Assembly: GCA_002506025.1 (NCBI GenBank)
Contig: DAWS01000069.1
Span: 1 to 5,976, forward strand
Source: Euryarchaeota archaeon UBA111
Lineage (GTDB): Archaea > Thermoplasmatota > Poseidoniia > Poseidoniales > Poseidoniaceae
Length of the DNA stretch: 5,976 nucleotides
Direction of reading: 5' to 3'
The notes under the pieces are model-generated. The model had not been told where the DNA came from. It made no database searches and saw only the letters and a list, made by a program, of their open reading frames with translations. Positions 4,992 through 5,976 of this stretch are shown here, piece by piece (position 1 is the stretch's first letter; each line of letters begins with the position of its first letter). Made by a program: the position numbers and the translations under genes.

Positions 4992-5942
4992 ATGTCAATA
5001 AGGGAATTCATCGATTCTTATTTCCACCATTTTAACGCCGGAGAGATTAAGCGAGCGGCTCAATCACTAACGTCATTTGTTGATGAAGGCGGTAAAATCT
5101 TCCTAACTTTAGCTGGAGCAATGAGCACTGCTAGACTTGGTAAATCACTAGTGCCGTTGATAGATTCTGGTATTATTACCGGTATATCGTGCACAGGAGC
5201 GAACCTAGAAGAGGACTTATTCTTGCTGACGGCGAATTCTCACTATCACGCAATTGACAACTGGCGAGACCTAACATCAAGCGATGACGCAGATTTATTC
5301 GCCAGTGGGATGAATCGAGTAACCGATGTATGTATTCCAGAAGAACAAGCGATAAGGGGCATAGAAGCCGCCATATTGCCACAGTGGCAGGAGTATTCTG
5401 ATAACAGCAAAAGCGCTTTGCCGCACGAATTTTTTTACCAAATTCTGTTGAATGGCGAATTGGATTTTGATGGAGATCCGTCAGCCAGTTGGGTTCTGGC
5501 AGCGGCTAAGAACAACCTCCCATTGTTTGTACCGGGTTGGGAGGATTCTACTTTGGGGAATATTTTTGCCTCCCATGTAATACAATCAAATCTTGACCCA
5601 ACAACGGTGAAGAGCGGAATCCATTACATGACTGATTTAGCTCAATGGTATGAGTCTCAAACAACACCGCTGGCCTTCTTTCAAATCGGCGGCGGTATCG
5701 CCGGAGATTTTCCTATATGCGTTGTTCCGATGCTAAATCAGGATTTGTCAAAAACAGTCCCACTATGGTCGTGGTTTTGTCAAATAAGTGAAGCAACAGC
5801 ATCTTATGGCGGCTATTCTGGTGCCCCACCAAACGAGAAAATCACATGGGGTAAACTAACAGAAAAGACTCCGAGGTACCACATTGAGAGTGATGCTACT
5901 ATTGTTGCCCCACTCATCTTTGCCTACCTAACTAATCATTAG
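4992..5942 (+). CDS. Deoxyhypusine synthase family protein, non-canonical (possible homospermidine synthase)
   Basis: A 316-residue NAD-dependent enzyme of the deoxyhypusine synthase (DHS) fold. DHS moves a 4-aminobutyl group from spermidine to a lysine of aIF5A; related enzymes use putrescine as acceptor and make homospermidine. Family blocks run in order: TLAGAMSTA (39-47), TGANLEED (68-75), VPGWEDSTLGN (180-190), QIGGGIAGD (231-239), GGYSG (273-277), NEKITWGK (281-288) and SDATIVAPL. Catalytic K288 matches human Lys329; W286 and E282 match Trp327 and Glu323; D185 matches Asp238. Three polyamine-binding positions differ: Asp243 is N190, His288 is D239 and Asp316 is Y275. Lys287 is also replaced, by G238. 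From memory, this sequence style matches a bacterial DHS-like branch rather than the canonical archaeal enzyme. The partners (agmatinase, SpeD-like decarboxylase) point to polyamine making. It is not truncated. True DHS activity remains possible. No symbol is given because the substrate is in doubt. Confidence 0.88.
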   Translation: MSIREFIDSYFHHFNAGEIKRAAQSLTSFVDEGGKIFLTLAGAMSTARLGKSLVPLIDSGIITGISCTGANLEEDLFLLTANSHYHAIDNWRDLTSSDDADLFASGMNRVTDVCIPEEQAIRGIEAAILPQWQEYSDNSKSALPHEFFYQILLNGELDFDGDPSASWVLAAAKNNLPLFVPGWEDSTLGNIFASHVIQSNLDPTTVKSGIHYMTDLAQWYESQTTPLAFFQIGGGIAGDFPICVVPMLNQDLSKTVPLWSWFCQISEATASYGGYSGAPPNEKITWGKLTEKTPRYHIESDATIVAPLIFAYLTNH

Positions 5943-5955
5943 TGTCATGTAATAT

Positions 5956-5976
5956 TGAGGCAGATAAAATGCAAGC
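5956..5976 (+). CDS. Probable start of a further operon gene (3' partial)
   Basis: TGAGG at 5956-5960 is followed, after eight bases, by ATG at 5969, and the frame (Met-Gln-...) is open to the window edge. The ATG lies 26 bases after the DHS-like stop on the same strand, so it looks like the next gene of the polyamine operon. Only two full codons are visible, so neither product nor reality of the gene can be confirmed. The other nearby ATG (5946-5948) runs straight into TAA. The span given includes the SD site; the coding part begins at 5969. Confidence 0.35.

Noticed and set aside
5673..5700. Initial impression that the DHS-like protein lacks its catalytic lysine because GGGVVKHH of human DHS reads GGGIAGDF
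   Set aside because: Counting from the C-terminus of the human sequence places Lys329 in SWGK, which is present here as TWGK (K288). The GGG-block change affects Lys287 and His288 instead.
1..5976. Search by eye for CRISPR arrays, tRNA or rRNA genes, insertion sequences and long direct repeats
   Set aside because: Nothing seen; nearly all bases are accounted for by protein genes, and the only gap over 50 bases is the divergent promoter region.

Overview
The window looks like chromosomal DNA from an uncultivated planktonic archaeon, most likely the Thermoplasmatota (Marine Group II/Poseidoniales or a relative). The main support is a small archaeal-type conserved protein at 3075-3497 (recalled as DUF6015-like), surface proteins anchored by a C-terminal membrane helix, SD motifs that fit the archaeal GGAGGTGA type in front of internal operon genes, and a protein-degrading gene set. 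The assignment is an inference. There are no rRNA, tRNA or other taxonomic marker genes, and two of the polyamine genes resemble bacterial homologues.

Left part (1-3497). The C-terminal membrane anchor of a plus-strand gene (1-90) ends exactly where a minus-strand gene ends, so two stop codons abut head to head. Three minus-strand genes follow, with gaps of 35 and 48 bases. In transcription order they are a DUF6015-like protein (3497-3075), a secreted membrane-anchored M14 zinc carboxypeptidase (3026-1626) and a cytosolic M17 leucyl aminopeptidase (1590-91). The two peptidases suit growth on extracellular protein: one trims C-termini outside the cell, the other trims N-termini of imported peptides.

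Middle (3498-3622). A 125-base divergent intergenic region carries a perfect 14-base palindrome and a palindromic TATA-like element. It is probably a two-way promoter with an operator.

Right part (3623-5976). A tightly packed plus-strand operon encodes an agmatinase-family ureohydrolase (speB), a pyruvoyl-dependent SpeD-family decarboxylase and a deoxyhypusine-synthase-family protein. A further gene probably starts at 5969. The SpeD homologue keeps the self-processing serine and catalytic His and Cys, but has lost the TWPE segment found in the T. maritima AdoMet decarboxylase. The DHS-like protein keeps the catalytic lysine but has lost three residues that bind spermidine in human DHS. The favoured reading is a compact pathway: arginine to agmatine (SpeD-derived arginine decarboxylase), agmatine to putrescine (SpeB), and putrescine to homospermidine or a related polyamine (DHS-like). 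The conventional reading is spermidine synthesis plus aIF5A deoxyhypusination, but no aminopropyltransferase or aIF5A gene is in the window. This is the most interesting part of the sequence.
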